Shown in pieces: positions 16,539-25,435 of a stretch of 64,000 nt of DNA. Source of the stretch: an uncultured Oscillospiraceae bacterium (GTDB lineage: Bacteria > Bacillota > Clostridia > Oscillospirales > Oscillospiraceae). A program made the translations under genes and the position numbers. Position 1 is the stretch's first letter. Each line of letters begins with the position of its first letter. The stretch spans positions 1 to 64,000 of the forward strand of contig CAJUAS010000002.1 of the NCBI GenBank assembly GCA_910584395.1. Direction: 5' to 3'. The notes beneath the pieces were generated by a model that worked only from the letters and a program-made list of their open reading frames with translations, searched no databases and was not told where the DNA came from.

Positions 16539-17108
16539 ATGTCTCCGCAGTCCAAGGGCTATAGCAAGACCCTCACCCTTTCCGCCATGTTTCTGGCCAT
16601 CGGGCTGGTGCTTCCCTTTTTCACCGGGCAGCTCCACGCCGTCGGGAATATGCTCCTCCCCATGCACCTGCCCGTGCTACTGTGCGGACTGATCTGCGGC
16701 TGGCAGTACGGCGGACTGGTGGGCTTTATCCTCCCCCTGCTGCGCTTTTCCCTTTTTGGGAGGCCCCAGATGCCCCTCGCCATCCCCATGGCCTTTGAGC
16801 TGGCGGCCTACGGGCTGATCGTGGGCTTTCTCTACGGCCGCTCCAAGTGGAAGTGCGTTCTGGCTCTCTACCGCTCCCTCCTCATCGCCATGGTGGGCGG
16901 CCGTATCGTCTGGGCGGTGGGACGGGTGATTCTGGCGGGGGTTTCCAACATCCCCTTCGGCTGGCAGGTGTTCCTCACCGCCGGGTTTGTGGAGGCTCTT
17001 CCCGGCATCCTCCTCCAGCTCACCCTCATTCCCATCATCATGGTGGCCTTGGACCGCACGGGCATGGTACCCTTCGGCAAAAGAGACGCCGAAGCGGAGC
17101 AGGTGTGA
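16539..17108 (+). CDS. ECF transporter S component (substrate-binding membrane subunit)
   Basis: A 189-residue membrane protein with about six hydrophobic segments and the S-component pattern: an Ala/Leu-rich first helix (LSAMFLAIGLVLPF), then HLPVLLCGLICGWQYGGLVG and later AFELAAYGLIVGFLYG. It would capture a vitamin or related micronutrient and dock on a shared EcfAA'T module encoded elsewhere. The substrate cannot be read from the sequence with confidence. RBS AAGGAGG lies before the ATG. The next gene starts 2 bases after its stop. Confidence 0.8.
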   Translation: MSPQSKGYSKTLTLSAMFLAIGLVLPFFTGQLHAVGNMLLPMHLPVLLCGLICGWQYGGLVGFILPLLRFSLFGRPQMPLAIPMAFELAAYGLIVGFLYGRSKWKCVLALYRSLLIAMVGGRIVWAVGRVILAGVSNIPFGWQVFLTAGFVEALPGILLQLTLIPIIMVALDRTGMVPFGKRDAEAEQV

Positions 17109-17110
17109 CC

Positions 17111-17938
17111 ATGTCCGGCGTCATTTCCGTCTCCTCCCTCGACGATCCCCGCGTCGCTCCCTTCGCCTCCCTCACCGAGCGGCAGCTGCGCTCCAAAATC
17201 GAGCCGGAGTTGGGTATTTTCATTGCGGAAAGCCCCAAGGTCATCCACCGCGCGCTGGACGCGGGGTATGAGCCGTTGAGCCTGCTCATGGAGCGCCGCC
17301 ACATTGAGGGTCAGGGCGCGGCTGTCATTGCCCGCTGCCCCGGCGTTCCCGTCTACACCGGGGAGGAAGCCCTTTTGGCCCAACTGGCAGGCTATCCTCT
17401 GACCCGCGGCGTCCTCTGCGCCATGCGCCGCCCCACCCTCCCCTCTGTGGAGGCGCTCTGCGCGCACGCGCGGCGGGTCGCGGTGCTGGAGGATATTGTA
17501 GACCACACCAACATCGGCGCGATCTTCCGCTCCGCCGCCGCTCTTGGGATGGACGCGGTGCTGCTCACCCCCTCCTGCTGCGACCCCCTCTACCGCCGCT
17601 CCGCCCGGGTGAGCATGGGCACGGTGTTCCAAGTGCCATGGACGCGGCTGGGGGACGACCCCGCCCAGTGGCCGGAGGAGGGGCTGGAGCGGCTGCACGC
17701 GCTGGGCTTTCTCACGGTGGCGATGGCTCTGCGCCATGACACCGTCGACATCACCGATCCCCTGCTCACCGGGGCGGACAAATTGGCCATCGTTCTGGGC
17801 ACAGAGGGAGACGGACTCAAGGAATCCACCATCGCCCGCTGCCGCCACACCGTGAAGATCCCCATGGCCCGGGGGGTGGACTCCCTCAACGTCGCCGCCG
17901 CCAGCGCCGTGGCCTTTTGGGAGCTGCGGGCGAGATAG
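17111..17938 (+). CDS. TrmH/SpoU-family RNA 2'-O-methyltransferase
   Basis: A 275-residue SPOUT methylase with an N-terminal substrate-binding domain (about 1-105) and the trefoil-knot catalytic domain. The three motifs are present: DHTNIGAIFRSAAALG (motif 1), VLGTEGDGL (motif 2) and IPMARGVDSLNVAAASAVA (motif 3). It should 2'-O-methylate rRNA or tRNA ribose; the site is not predictable. The ATG at 17111 follows the S component stop after 2 bases; the open frame upstream lies within that other gene. Confidence 0.88.
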   Translation: MSGVISVSSLDDPRVAPFASLTERQLRSKIEPELGIFIAESPKVIHRALDAGYEPLSLLMERRHIEGQGAAVIARCPGVPVYTGEEALLAQLAGYPLTRGVLCAMRRPTLPSVEALCAHARRVAVLEDIVDHTNIGAIFRSAAALGMDAVLLTPSCCDPLYRRSARVSMGTVFQVPWTRLGDDPAQWPEEGLERLHALGFLTVAMALRHDTVDITDPLLTGADKLAIVLGTEGDGLKESTIARCRHTVKIPMARGVDSLNVAAASAVAFWELRAR

Positions 17939-17942
17939 TCCC

Positions 17943-17971
17943 TTGTAAAGTTCTCCGCCCTGTGATAAAAT
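17943..17971 (+). promoter_or_regulatory. Promoter of the scpA operon
   Basis: TTGTAA (17943-17948), 17-base spacer, TAAAAT (17966-17971), 50 bases upstream of the chosen scpA start. Confidence 0.7.
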
Positions 17972-18020
17972 AGTATGTTGAAGCAGAATCGTCCATTTTT
18001 GCAAAAAGGTGGTGAGGGCC

Positions 18021-18821
18021 GTGGAGGAATTGACCTTTCATCTGGAGAAAGTCGTAAAGGCAAAAGCTGACGATCTGGAGGATTTCAACGGCCCTCTTGA
18101 TTTGATCCTCAGTCTTTTGAGCAAAAATAAGATGGAGATCAAGGACATTCAGATCTCCCTTATCTTAGAGCAATATCTGGCTTGGATGGAGCGGCGCAAG
18201 GCGCTGGATCTGGATGTGGCCAGCGAGTTCGTCACCATGGCCGCCCATCTGGTGTATATCAAGACCCGGATGCTTCTCTCCATCAACGACGAGGAGGCCA
18301 TGAGCGAGATGGAACAGCTCATCGCCTCCTTGGAGGAACACCAGCGGCAGGAAAGCTATTTGAAGATCAAGGCTGTTGCTCCCCAGCTTGGGGAACGCTA
18401 TCTCTACGGGCGGGACTATATCACCAAAGGCCCGGAGCACCTCCCGGTGAACAAACTCTACCGCTATCAGCACCAGCCAAACGACCTCTTTCGGGCCATT
18501 TCCAACGTGCTGGAGCGGGTAGACAACCACCTGCCGCCGCCCCTGACCGCCTTTGAGGGCATCGTGGGCCGCGAGCCTTACCCGGTGAGCGACAAGGCGG
18601 GTGAGGTCATCGCCCGGCTTCGCACCTTCGGGGTGGCACGGTTTCTCTCCCTCTTTCAGGGCAACCGAAGCCGCAGCGAGATCGTGGCGACTTTTCTGGC
18701 GGTGCTGGAGCTGTGCAAGGCCTGCCGCGTCCTTTTGGCAGGCACAGCGGAGGACTGCACCGTCACCTGCATCGACGACACCGATGAAGAACTGACCGAC
18801 ATCTCGGTAGACGCATATTAA
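18021..18821 (+). CDS. scpA: Segregation and condensation protein A
   Basis: A 266-residue kleisin of the SMC-ScpAB condensin that organises and helps segregate the chromosome. The N-terminus has the family signature DFNGPLDLILSLLSKNKMEI, and the C-terminal winged helix follows after FEGIVGREPYPVS. The GTG at 18021 was preferred because AGGTGG sits 8 bases upstream; a GTG at 18009 would overlap that RBS. It is the first gene of scpA-scpB-DUF2953-gerW-dacF-rluB, a common clostridial order. Confidence 0.93.
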   Translation: MEELTFHLEKVVKAKADDLEDFNGPLDLILSLLSKNKMEIKDIQISLILEQYLAWMERRKALDLDVASEFVTMAAHLVYIKTRMLLSINDEEAMSEMEQLIASLEEHQRQESYLKIKAVAPQLGERYLYGRDYITKGPEHLPVNKLYRYQHQPNDLFRAISNVLERVDNHLPPPLTAFEGIVGREPYPVSDKAGEVIARLRTFGVARFLSLFQGNRSRSEIVATFLAVLELCKACRVLLAGTAEDCTVTCIDDTDEELTDISVDAY

Positions 18822-18835
18822 AGGAGGCGAACCCA

Positions 18836-19567
18836 ATGGAATTGAAGGACACTCAAGCCGCCATCGAGGCCATTTTGTTCGCCGCCGGCGAACCTGTGGG
18901 CGTGGAGCGGCTGTGCCTCACGCTGGAGCTGGATCGGGAGACGGTGGACGAGCTGTGTTCCCACCTTGCCGACCAATACAGCTACGAGCGCCGGGGGGTG
19001 CGGGTGCTTAAGCTGGATAACGCATGGCAGATGGCCTCCGCGCCGGAATACGCCGACATCATCCGCCAGACCTTTGAAAGCCGCAAGCCCGCCAAACTCT
19101 CCCAGCCTGCCTTGGAGGTACTTTCCATCATCGCTTACTTCCAGCCCACCACCCGCGCCTATGTGGATCAGGTGCGCGGGGTAGACAGCTCCTACACCGT
19201 GGGGCTTCTTCTGGAGCGGGAGCTGATCGAGGAGTGCGGACGGCTGGCCGTGCCCGGACGGCCCATCCTCTACCGCACCACCAAAAATTTCCTGCGCTCC
19301 TTCAGCCTCTCCTCCTTGGAGGAGCTGCCTGAGCTGCCCAACTCCACTGCGGAGGACGGCCAACTGACGCTGGAGATCCAAGCCAACATCGAAAAACTCC
19401 GGGCTCAGCAGGAGATGGCCGACGTGTCTGACGACGAGCTGCTGGAGGCCGCGGCCAAGCTGGCCGCCGAGGAGGCGGCCCAGTCCCTTGACCCCGCGGA
19501 TTTCCCCGCCGAGGAGGCCGCGCCCCCTGAATCACCCCCTGACGACTCCGGGGAGGGCACTCCATGA
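18836..19567 (+). CDS. scpB: Segregation and condensation protein B
   Basis: A 243-residue partner of ScpA, built of two winged-helix domains (about 1-85 and 90-165; conserved LSQPALEVLSIIAYFQPTTR). The last ~60 residues are an acidic, Ala/Glu/Pro-rich tail that is longer than in many ScpB proteins. It starts 14 bases after scpA with an AAAGGAGG RBS and its stop overlaps the next start by 4 bases. Confidence 0.93.
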   Translation: MELKDTQAAIEAILFAAGEPVGVERLCLTLELDRETVDELCSHLADQYSYERRGVRVLKLDNAWQMASAPEYADIIRQTFESRKPAKLSQPALEVLSIIAYFQPTTRAYVDQVRGVDSSYTVGLLLERELIEECGRLAVPGRPILYRTTKNFLRSFSLSSLEELPELPNSTAEDGQLTLEIQANIEKLRAQQEMADVSDDELLEAAAKLAAEEAAQSLDPADFPAEEAAPPESPPDDSGEGTP

Positions 19568-20175
19568 TCCCCCTTCTCATCGTCGCTCTGGTTCTTTTGG
19601 TTCTCCTTCTGCTCCCCTTGGGCGTTCGGGTACGTTATGACGAGGACGGCCTCTTCGCCGCCTTGAAGATCGGCCCGGTTCTGTTCCGGCTCTTCCCTCC
19701 ACGGGAGAATAAAAAGCCAAAGAAGGAGAAAAAAAGCAAGGAGGACAAGCCCAAGCAGGCGGAGGAGCATCCCAAAAAGAAGGGCGGGGCGCTGGCGCTG
19801 GTCGAGGGCTGTCTGCCCCTTGTGAAGCCCGCCCTGGAGGGTATCCGCAAGCGGCTCACCATCCGCCATCTGGAGCTTCACGTGATCTGGGCCGCCGCCG
19901 ATCCCGCCGACGCCGCCATGGGCTACGGGTACGCCAACGCCGCTCTGGGAGCGCTCTGGCCGCTCTTTTATCGGAACTTCAAGATCCGTGACTACGCGCT
20001 GGGCGTGGATGTGGACTTTGACGCCGCCGCGCCGACGCTGTACGCCAAGGCCGACCTAACCATGACCGTGTTCCGGCTGCTGACTCTGGCCCTCCCCTTG
20101 CTGTTCCAATTTATAAAAATATACCGCAGCGTCAACGCCGCCCCCAAGGGCGAAACTGTGAAGAAAGAGGCGTAA
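19564..20175 (+). CDS. DUF2953 family membrane-associated protein
   Basis: A 203-residue protein with one N-terminal membrane segment (about 2-20), a highly charged Lys/Glu stretch at about 48-75, and a soluble domain with the DUF2953 pattern around AMGYGYANAALGALWPLF. In Clostridia and Bacilli this family lies between scpB and the ytfJ/gerW gene, as here. A sporulation-related role is suggested only by context. It is coupled to scpB by a 4-base overlap. Confidence 0.8.
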   Translation: MIPLLIVALVLLVLLLLPLGVRVRYDEDGLFAALKIGPVLFRLFPPRENKKPKKEKKSKEDKPKQAEEHPKKKGGALALVEGCLPLVKPALEGIRKRLTIRHLELHVIWAAADPADAAMGYGYANAALGALWPLFYRNFKIRDYALGVDVDFDAAAPTLYAKADLTMTVFRLLTLALPLLFQFIKIYRSVNAAPKGETVKKEA

Positions 20176-20179
20176 GACC

Positions 20180-20605
20180 ATGGATGAACAAATGAAGTCT
20201 GCTCAAAAGCCCGACCATCCCATCGACGGTCTCCTGACCACCACGCTGGCCAAGCTCAAGGAGATGGTGGACGTGGACGTCATTGTGGGCAAGCCCATCG
20301 ACACCCCCGACGGCACGACCCTCATTCCCGTCTCCCGCCTGTCCATGGGCTTCGCCTCCGGCGGCAGCGACTTTGCGGGGAAAAACCACAAGGACTCTGC
20401 CCCCTATCACTTCGGCGGCGGCTCCGGCGCGGGGGTCAAGGTCGATCCGGTGGCCTTCCTCATCGTCAAGGACGGCTCGGTGCGGATCCTTCCCATCGGC
20501 ATCCCCGCCGTCACCCCCGCAGGCCGCGCGGTGGAAATGGTGCCCCAGTTGGTGGACAAGGTCATCGACTATTTAGACCGCCAAAAGGATAAAACCGCCC
20601 TTTAA
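20180..20605 (+). CDS. gerW: GerW/YtfJ family spore protein
   Basis: A 141-residue protein with the full YtfJ signature: DVIVGKPIDTPDGTTLIPVSRLS-like N-terminal half (about 33-56) and a Gly-rich FGGGSGAGVKVDPVAFL (about 77-93). In Bacillus subtilis GerW is needed for L-alanine-dependent germination. Its place after DUF2953 and before the D-Ala carboxypeptidase fits a sporulation unit. An RBS is not obvious (GAGGCG), suggesting coupling to the gene before it. Confidence 0.85.
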   Translation: MDEQMKSAQKPDHPIDGLLTTTLAKLKEMVDVDVIVGKPIDTPDGTTLIPVSRLSMGFASGGSDFAGKNHKDSAPYHFGGGSGAGVKVDPVAFLIVKDGSVRILPIGIPAVTPAGRAVEMVPQLVDKVIDYLDRQKDKTAL

Positions 20606-20613
20606 GCCCATAC

Positions 20614-20645
20614 TAAGGTCACTCTGCTCCAGCGAGGTGACCTTA
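20614..20645 (+). repeat. Inverted repeat that pairs with the dacF Shine-Dalgarno
   Basis: TAAGGTCAC (20614-20622) and GTGACCTTA (20637-20645) form a perfect 9-bp stem with a 14-base loop, ending 1 base before the dacF ATG. The RBS GAGGTGA (20634-20640) lies partly in the stem, so the hairpin should limit translation initiation. There is no T-run, so it is not a standard terminator. Confidence 0.65.
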
Positions 20646-20646
20646 T

Positions 20647-21825
20647 ATGGCGGTGTTTCGCCGTGTTTTTTCTGCTCTTTTATGCTTTTGTGTCTTTTTT
20701 TGCCCTCTCTCCGTCCCGGCCCACGCCCTTGAGACCTCCGCCGCCAGCGCGGTGGTGATGGACGCCGGGTCGGGCCGGGTCATCTATGGGCAAAACATCC
20801 ATGCGGAGCGTTCCATCGCCTCCATCACCAAGCTGATGACCGCTCTGGTGGCGGTGGAGCACTGCGGCGACCCAGACGAGCTGGTGACCGTCGATCCCCA
20901 AGCGGTGGGGACGGAAGGCTCGTCCATGTATCTGGCCTACGGCGAGGAGCTGCCCCTGCGCCACCTCCTTTACGGCCTGCTCCTCCGCTCGGGCAACGAC
21001 GCCGCCGTGGCCATCGCCATCCACTGCGCCGGCGACGTGGAGACCTTCGCGGAGTGGATGAACGACAAGGCCGCCGAGTTGGGCCTTCAGCACTCCCACT
21101 TTGCCAACCCCAACGGGCTGGAAGCGGAGGGACACTACTCCTCCGCCTACGACATGGCCCTGATCGCCCGCGCGGTGCTGGAAAAGCCCCTTTTGGCGGA
21201 GATCGTCGCCACCAAGTCCATCACGCTGGGAGAGCGGTATTTGGAAAACCACAACAAGCTCTTGCGCCGCTACGAGGGCTGCATCGGCCTGAAAACCGGC
21301 TACACGCAGGCCGCGGGCCGCACGCTGGTCTCCGCCGCCCAGCGCATGGGCACGACCTTTATCGCCGTCACCCTTCACGACCCCAACGACTGGGACGACC
21401 ACGCCGCCCTGCTGGACTATGCGTTTGAAACCTATCACTCCCACCTGCTGGCCCGGGGCGGCAAGACGTTGGCCACCGTGGCGGTGGAGGGCAGTCTGGC
21501 CCGCGCCGTCAGCGTGGTCACCGCTTCGGAGGTGCGCTATCCGCTCTCGGACGACGAGACCCCCTCTGTCCGCATCCGCCTCCCCGCCTGCCTGAAAGCC
21601 CCGGTGAAGCAGGGAGAGGTGGTGGGCGCGCTGGTCTACTCCCTCAACGGTGAGGAGATCGGGCGCACCGACCTCATTGCCGCCGCCACCGCGCCCCTGA
21701 ATGCCCCCGCCGTTTTGGAAGGACGCATGGGGCGTTTCCCATTTCCCGGCGCAGACCTCTTCTCCGCCACTCTGCCCCGCTGGATGGGGCCGCTGTCCCG
21801 CCAGAGCGCATTTTTGACCACATAA
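20647..21825 (+). CDS. D-alanyl-D-alanine carboxypeptidase (DacF/PBP5-type)
   Basis: A 392-residue exported penicillin-binding protein that removes terminal D-Ala from peptidoglycan stem peptides. Signal peptide 1-27 (cleavage near AHA-LE). Catalytic motifs: S59-I-T-K62 (nucleophile Ser59), S115-G-N117 and K216-T-G218. A PBP5 C-terminal domain follows from about residue 270; the last residues can form an amphipathic anchor. The chromosomal order scpAB-ytfJ-dacF suggests the sporulation-associated DacF type. Confidence 0.9.
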   Translation: MAVFRRVFSALLCFCVFFCPLSVPAHALETSAASAVVMDAGSGRVIYGQNIHAERSIASITKLMTALVAVEHCGDPDELVTVDPQAVGTEGSSMYLAYGEELPLRHLLYGLLLRSGNDAAVAIAIHCAGDVETFAEWMNDKAAELGLQHSHFANPNGLEAEGHYSSAYDMALIARAVLEKPLLAEIVATKSITLGERYLENHNKLLRRYEGCIGLKTGYTQAAGRTLVSAAQRMGTTFIAVTLHDPNDWDDHAALLDYAFETYHSHLLARGGKTLATVAVEGSLARAVSVVTASEVRYPLSDDETPSVRIRLPACLKAPVKQGEVVGALVYSLNGEEIGRTDLIAAATAPLNAPAVLEGRMGRFPFPGADLFSATLPRWMGPLSRQSAFLTT

Positions 21826-21840
21826 GAGGGGTGATCCGCC

Positions 21841-22542
21841 TTGGAGGAACGAATCCAAAAGCTCCTGTCCGCTGCCGGGGTCTGCTCCCGGCGGCAGGGG
21901 GAGGAATACCTGCTGGCCGGGCGGGTCACCGTCAACGGACAGACGGCCCATCTGGGAGAAAAGGCCGACCGGTCGCGGGATACCGTGGCGCTGGACGGCG
22001 TTCCCCTGCGGCCCTTGTCGCGCCATACATACCTCATGCTCCATAAGCCCGCCGGATACGTCACCACCCTCTCCGACGACAAGGGACGGAAAACCGTCGC
22101 CGACTTAGTGGCGGACTGCGGCGTCCGTGTTTGGCCGGTGGGACGGCTGGACTACGATTCCGAGGGACTTTTGCTCCTCACCGACGACGGCGGTCTCACC
22201 AACCGCCTCACCCATCCCCGCCACGAGATCGAAAAGGAGTACCACGTCACCGTCTCCGGGGACGTGGAAAAAGCACTGCCCATCCTCCGCGGCCCGCTGG
22301 AACTGGACGGCCGTCCTCTTGCCCCCGCTCAAGTGGAAGTCCTCGCTCCCCGGCGGCTGCAGATCATCATCCATCAGGGACTGAACCGTCAGGTGCGGCG
22401 GATGTGCGCTCTGGCCGGGCTGGAGGTCAAACGTCTGGTGCGGGTGCGGGAGGGCGAGCTGCCTTTGGGCGCTTTGCCCCGGGGGAAATGGCGGCATCTC
22501 ACCCCGGACGAGGTGGCCCGGCTTCAAAATGCAAGAGAGTGA
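21841..22542 (+). CDS. rluB: RsuA/RluB-family rRNA pseudouridine synthase
   Basis: A 233-residue enzyme with an N-terminal S4 RNA-binding domain (1-60) and a catalytic domain with the invariant Asp in GRLDYDSEGLLLLT (Asp104). By position after scpAB it is the RluB type that modifies 23S rRNA near helix 80-90, but the exact uridine is inferred. The start is TTG at 21841; a GGGGTGAT RBS is upstream. It closes the scpA operon. Confidence 0.88.
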   Translation: MEERIQKLLSAAGVCSRRQGEEYLLAGRVTVNGQTAHLGEKADRSRDTVALDGVPLRPLSRHTYLMLHKPAGYVTTLSDDKGRKTVADLVADCGVRVWPVGRLDYDSEGLLLLTDDGGLTNRLTHPRHEIEKEYHVTVSGDVEKALPILRGPLELDGRPLAPAQVEVLAPRRLQIIIHQGLNRQVRRMCALAGLEVKRLVRVREGELPLGALPRGKWRHLTPDEVARLQNARE

Positions 22543-22562
22543 ATTTTTTCTTGCAAAAGCCC

Positions 22563-22591
22563 TTGCCTTTCCTTTTTGTTTGGAGTATGAT
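22563..22591 (+). promoter_or_regulatory. Promoter of the RpiR gene
   Basis: TTGCCT (22563-22568), 17-base spacer, TATGAT (22586-22591). A small hairpin CGGCC-AAAT-GGCCG (22610-22623) lies in the leader just before the RBS. Confidence 0.7.
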
Positions 22592-22641
22592 AATGGCTGG
22601 TGAACTTTTCGGCCAAATGGCCGTGACGGAGGTTTTTTGCC

Positions 22642-23514
22642 ATGAACCGCGATATTTTATCCAATATACAAGCACAAATGCCCACCTTTTCCAAGGGCCA
22701 GAAGCTGATCGCCAACTTCATTCTCAACTCCTACGACAAGGCGGCGTTTATGACCGCCAGCAAGCTGGGCAAGACGGTAAAGGTCAGCGAGTCCACTGTG
22801 GTGCGCTTCGCCGCCGAGCTGGGCTACGACGGCTATCCCGCCATGCAGCGTACGCTTCAGGAGATGATCCGCAACAAGCTCACCTCGGTGCAGCGCATCG
22901 AGGTCTCCGACGACCGCATCGGCAACCACGACATCCTCTCCATGGTGATGCAGTCGGATATGGACAAGGTGCGCCTCACGCTGGAGCAGATCGACCGCGT
23001 GGCCTTTGACGGCGCGGTGAGCGACATCGTCGCCGCCAAGCGCATCTATATTTTAGGTGTGCGCTCCGCCGGGGCGCTGTCCACCTTTTTGGCCTTCTAC
23101 TTCAATCTGATCTTTGAAAACGTCACCCACGTGGCGGCCTCCTCCGCCAGCGAGATGTTCGAGCATCTCCTCCGCGTCGGCCCGGACGACGTGGTCATCG
23201 GCATCAGCTTCCCCCGCTATTCCAAGCGCACCGTCAAGGCCATGGAGTTTGCCCACGACCGGGGCGCACGGGTCATCGCTATCACCGACTCGGAGGTCTC
23301 CCCTTTGGCAGACACCGCCGACCGGGTGCTGATGGCAAAAAGCGACATGGTCTCTTTCGTGGACTCGCTGGTCGCGCCCCTCAGTCTGGTCAACGCCCTG
23401 ATCGTGGCCATCAGCCGGGTGAAAAAGCAGGATATCTCCAAGTCTCTGGGCGAGCTGGAGCATATCTGGGCGGAGTATGAGGTCTACGAGACCGTGGCGG
23501 AGCAAAACTCTTGA
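22642..23514 (+). CDS. MurR/RpiR-family transcriptional regulator
   Basis: A 290-residue regulator with an N-terminal RpiR helix-turn-helix (1-77; conserved KVSESTVVRFAAELGYDGYP) and a C-terminal SIS domain (about 110-260) that binds phosphosugars. The ligand is not evident and no sugar gene is adjacent; the following genes are an oxidoreductase and nucleotide and lipid genes. It overlaps the next start by 4 bases, so the regulator leads a five-gene run RpiR-BaiN-cmk-plsC-ispH/rpsA. Confidence 0.85.
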   Translation: MNRDILSNIQAQMPTFSKGQKLIANFILNSYDKAAFMTASKLGKTVKVSESTVVRFAAELGYDGYPAMQRTLQEMIRNKLTSVQRIEVSDDRIGNHDILSMVMQSDMDKVRLTLEQIDRVAFDGAVSDIVAAKRIYILGVRSAGALSTFLAFYFNLIFENVTHVAASSASEMFEHLLRVGPDDVVIGISFPRYSKRTVKAMEFAHDRGARVIAITDSEVSPLADTADRVLMAKSDMVSFVDSLVAPLSLVNALIVAISRVKKQDISKSLGELEHIWAEYEVYETVAEQNS

Positions 23515-24761
23515 GCAGCGGCAGCCTGATCGTTGTGGGCGGCGGCGCGGCGGGGATGCTGGCCGCCCTCACCGCCCGGCAGGCGGGAGCGGAGGTCACC
23601 CTCATTGAGCGCAACCCCAAGCTGGGCCGCAAGGTGTACATCACGGGCAAGGGCCGCTGCAACCTCACCAACCACTGCACGGTGGAGGAGGCACTGGCCC
23701 ACATTCCCCGTAACGGCAAGTTCCTTTACAGCGCCATGTCCGCCTTTCCCCCCTCCGCCACCGAGGCGCTGTTCGAGGGGCTGGGCGTTCCCTTAAAGAT
23801 CGAGCGGGGCAACCGGGTCTTCCCCGTGTCCGACAAGGCCAGCGATGTCATCGACGCGCTGTTTGCCGCCCTGCGCCGCGCCGGGGTCGCCATCGTAGAG
23901 GGGCGGGTCACCGAGTTGGAGCTTGCCGAGGACCATGTCACGGCGGTTCGCACCGATGTGGGCCGCTTCCCTGCCGGCGCGGTCATTTTGGCCACCGGCG
24001 GGCTGTCCTACCCCGCCACCGGTTCTACCGGGGACGGCTATGCGCTGGCCCAAAGCGCAGGGCATACGGTGGTCGAGCCCCGCGGCTCGCTGGTTCCGCT
24101 GGAGGCGGAGGGCTGCGCCCCCCTTCAGGGCCTTTCCCTGAAAAACGTCACTCTGTCGGTCACAGGCAAGAAGCCAAAGCCCCTTTTCAAGGAACAGGGT
24201 GAGCTGCTTTTTACCCACTTCGGTCTCTCCGGGCCGCTGGTGCTCTCCGCCTCCGCCCATTTGCGCCACTATGAGCGGGAAACGTACACCGCCCACATCG
24301 ACCTCAAACCCGCCCTTGCCATAGAGCAGTTGGAGGCGCGCATGGTGCGCGACCTGACGGACTACGCCAACCGCGACCTCTCCAATTACGTTCTCACCCT
24401 GACCCCCCATCTCCTCGGCCCGGTGCTTCTTGCCCGCGCCGGGGTCGCAGGCGACTCCAAGCTCCACTCCCTGACACGGGAGGCCCGCCGCACGCTCTCC
24501 TGCGTGCTCAAGGATCTGACCTTCCCCATCACCGGCCCTCGCCCGGTGGCGGAGGCCATCGTCACCACCGGCGGCGTCAACGTCAAGGAGATCGACCCCA
24601 AAACCATGGCGTCCAAGCTGTGTGAAGGGTTATACCTTGCCGGGGAGCTGTTGGATGTGGACGGCTATACCGGGGGGTTCAACCTGCAAATTGCATGGTG
24701 TACCGGCCGGGCGGCAGGAGACGCCGCCGCGTCCTATTTGAGAGGAGGAAACAGCCAATGA
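23511..24761 (+). CDS. BaiN/HI0933-like FAD-dependent oxidoreductase
   Basis: A 416-residue flavoprotein of the HI0933/BaiN family. The FAD dinucleotide-binding motif GGGAAGM is at 10-16, followed by the family marker KVYITGKGRCNLTN and a C-terminal GGVNVKEIDPKTM and GELLDVDGYTGGFNLQIA. BaiN in Clostridium scindens was reported to reduce bile-acid intermediates, but the family is widespread and its general substrate is unsettled, so bile-acid activity is not claimed. TTG start inside the upstream stop region; its stop overlaps cmk by 4 bases. Confidence 0.85.
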   Translation: MSSGSLIVVGGGAAGMLAALTARQAGAEVTLIERNPKLGRKVYITGKGRCNLTNHCTVEEALAHIPRNGKFLYSAMSAFPPSATEALFEGLGVPLKIERGNRVFPVSDKASDVIDALFAALRRAGVAIVEGRVTELELAEDHVTAVRTDVGRFPAGAVILATGGLSYPATGSTGDGYALAQSAGHTVVEPRGSLVPLEAEGCAPLQGLSLKNVTLSVTGKKPKPLFKEQGELLFTHFGLSGPLVLSASAHLRHYERETYTAHIDLKPALAIEQLEARMVRDLTDYANRDLSNYVLTLTPHLLGPVLLARAGVAGDSKLHSLTREARRTLSCVLKDLTFPITGPRPVAEAIVTTGGVNVKEIDPKTMASKLCEGLYLAGELLDVDGYTGGFNLQIAWCTGRAAGDAAASYLRGGNSQ

Positions 24762-25435
24762 CTCACCGCGCCATCGCCATCGACGGCCCTTCCGGGGCGG
24801 GCAAATCCACCTTGGCAAAGGCCATCGCCAAGGAACTGGGCTTTCTCTATGTAGACACCGGGGCGATCTACCGCACCGTTGGTCTGGCGGCCTTGCAGCG
24901 GAACGTCTCCCCGGCCGACGAGCCCGCTGTCCTTGCCCTTCTCCCCTCCCTTGTGATCACCAGCGGGTATGGGGAGGACGGTCTCCAGCATATGTACCTT
25001 CAGGGAGAGGACGTGACCGAGGCCATCCGCCAGCACGCGGTCTCCGACGCGGCCAGTCAGGTCTCCGCCATCCCCGGCGTACGGGCTTACCTTCTGGAAA
25101 TGCAGCGCCGGTTTGCCGCAGAACACGACGTGATCATGGACGGGCGGGACATCGGCACGGTGGTGCTGCCCGGCGCTCAGGTGAAGGTCTTTCTCACCGC
25201 CGACCCCCCTGACCGCGCCCAGCGCCGTTATGAGGAGCTGCTCGCCCGCGGCCAGACGGCGGACTTTGACACCGTTTTGGCAGACGTGGAGGCCCGGGAC
25301 TACCGGGACACCCACCGCGCCGCCGCCCCCTTGAAGCAGGCGGAGGATGCCATCCTTCTGGATACCACCGGCCTGCCCTTTGAGGAGAGCCGCGCCCTCC
25401 TCTTAACTCTTGTCAAGGAGAAGTTGGCCCTATGA
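24758..25435 (+). CDS. cmk: Cytidylate kinase
   Basis: A 225-residue (d)CMP kinase. Walker A GPSGAGKST at 10-18; MDGRDIGTVVLPGA and the NMP-binding DTGAIYRT are conserved. The ATG at 24758 is supported by AGAGGAGG just upstream and by the ATGA overlap with the preceding stop. The order cmk-plsC-ispH/rpsA is conserved in Clostridia. Confidence 0.93.
   Translation: MTHRAIAIDGPSGAGKSTLAKAIAKELGFLYVDTGAIYRTVGLAALQRNVSPADEPAVLALLPSLVITSGYGEDGLQHMYLQGEDVTEAIRQHAVSDAASQVSAIPGVRAYLLEMQRRFAAEHDVIMDGRDIGTVVLPGAQVKVFLTADPPDRAQRRYEELLARGQTADFDTVLADVEARDYRDTHRAAAPLKQAEDAILLDTTGLPFEESRALLLTLVKEKLAL

Noticed and set aside
23511..24761. Calling the BaiN-like flavoprotein a bile-acid enzyme
   Set aside because: No other bai genes are present and the family is widespread with varied roles.
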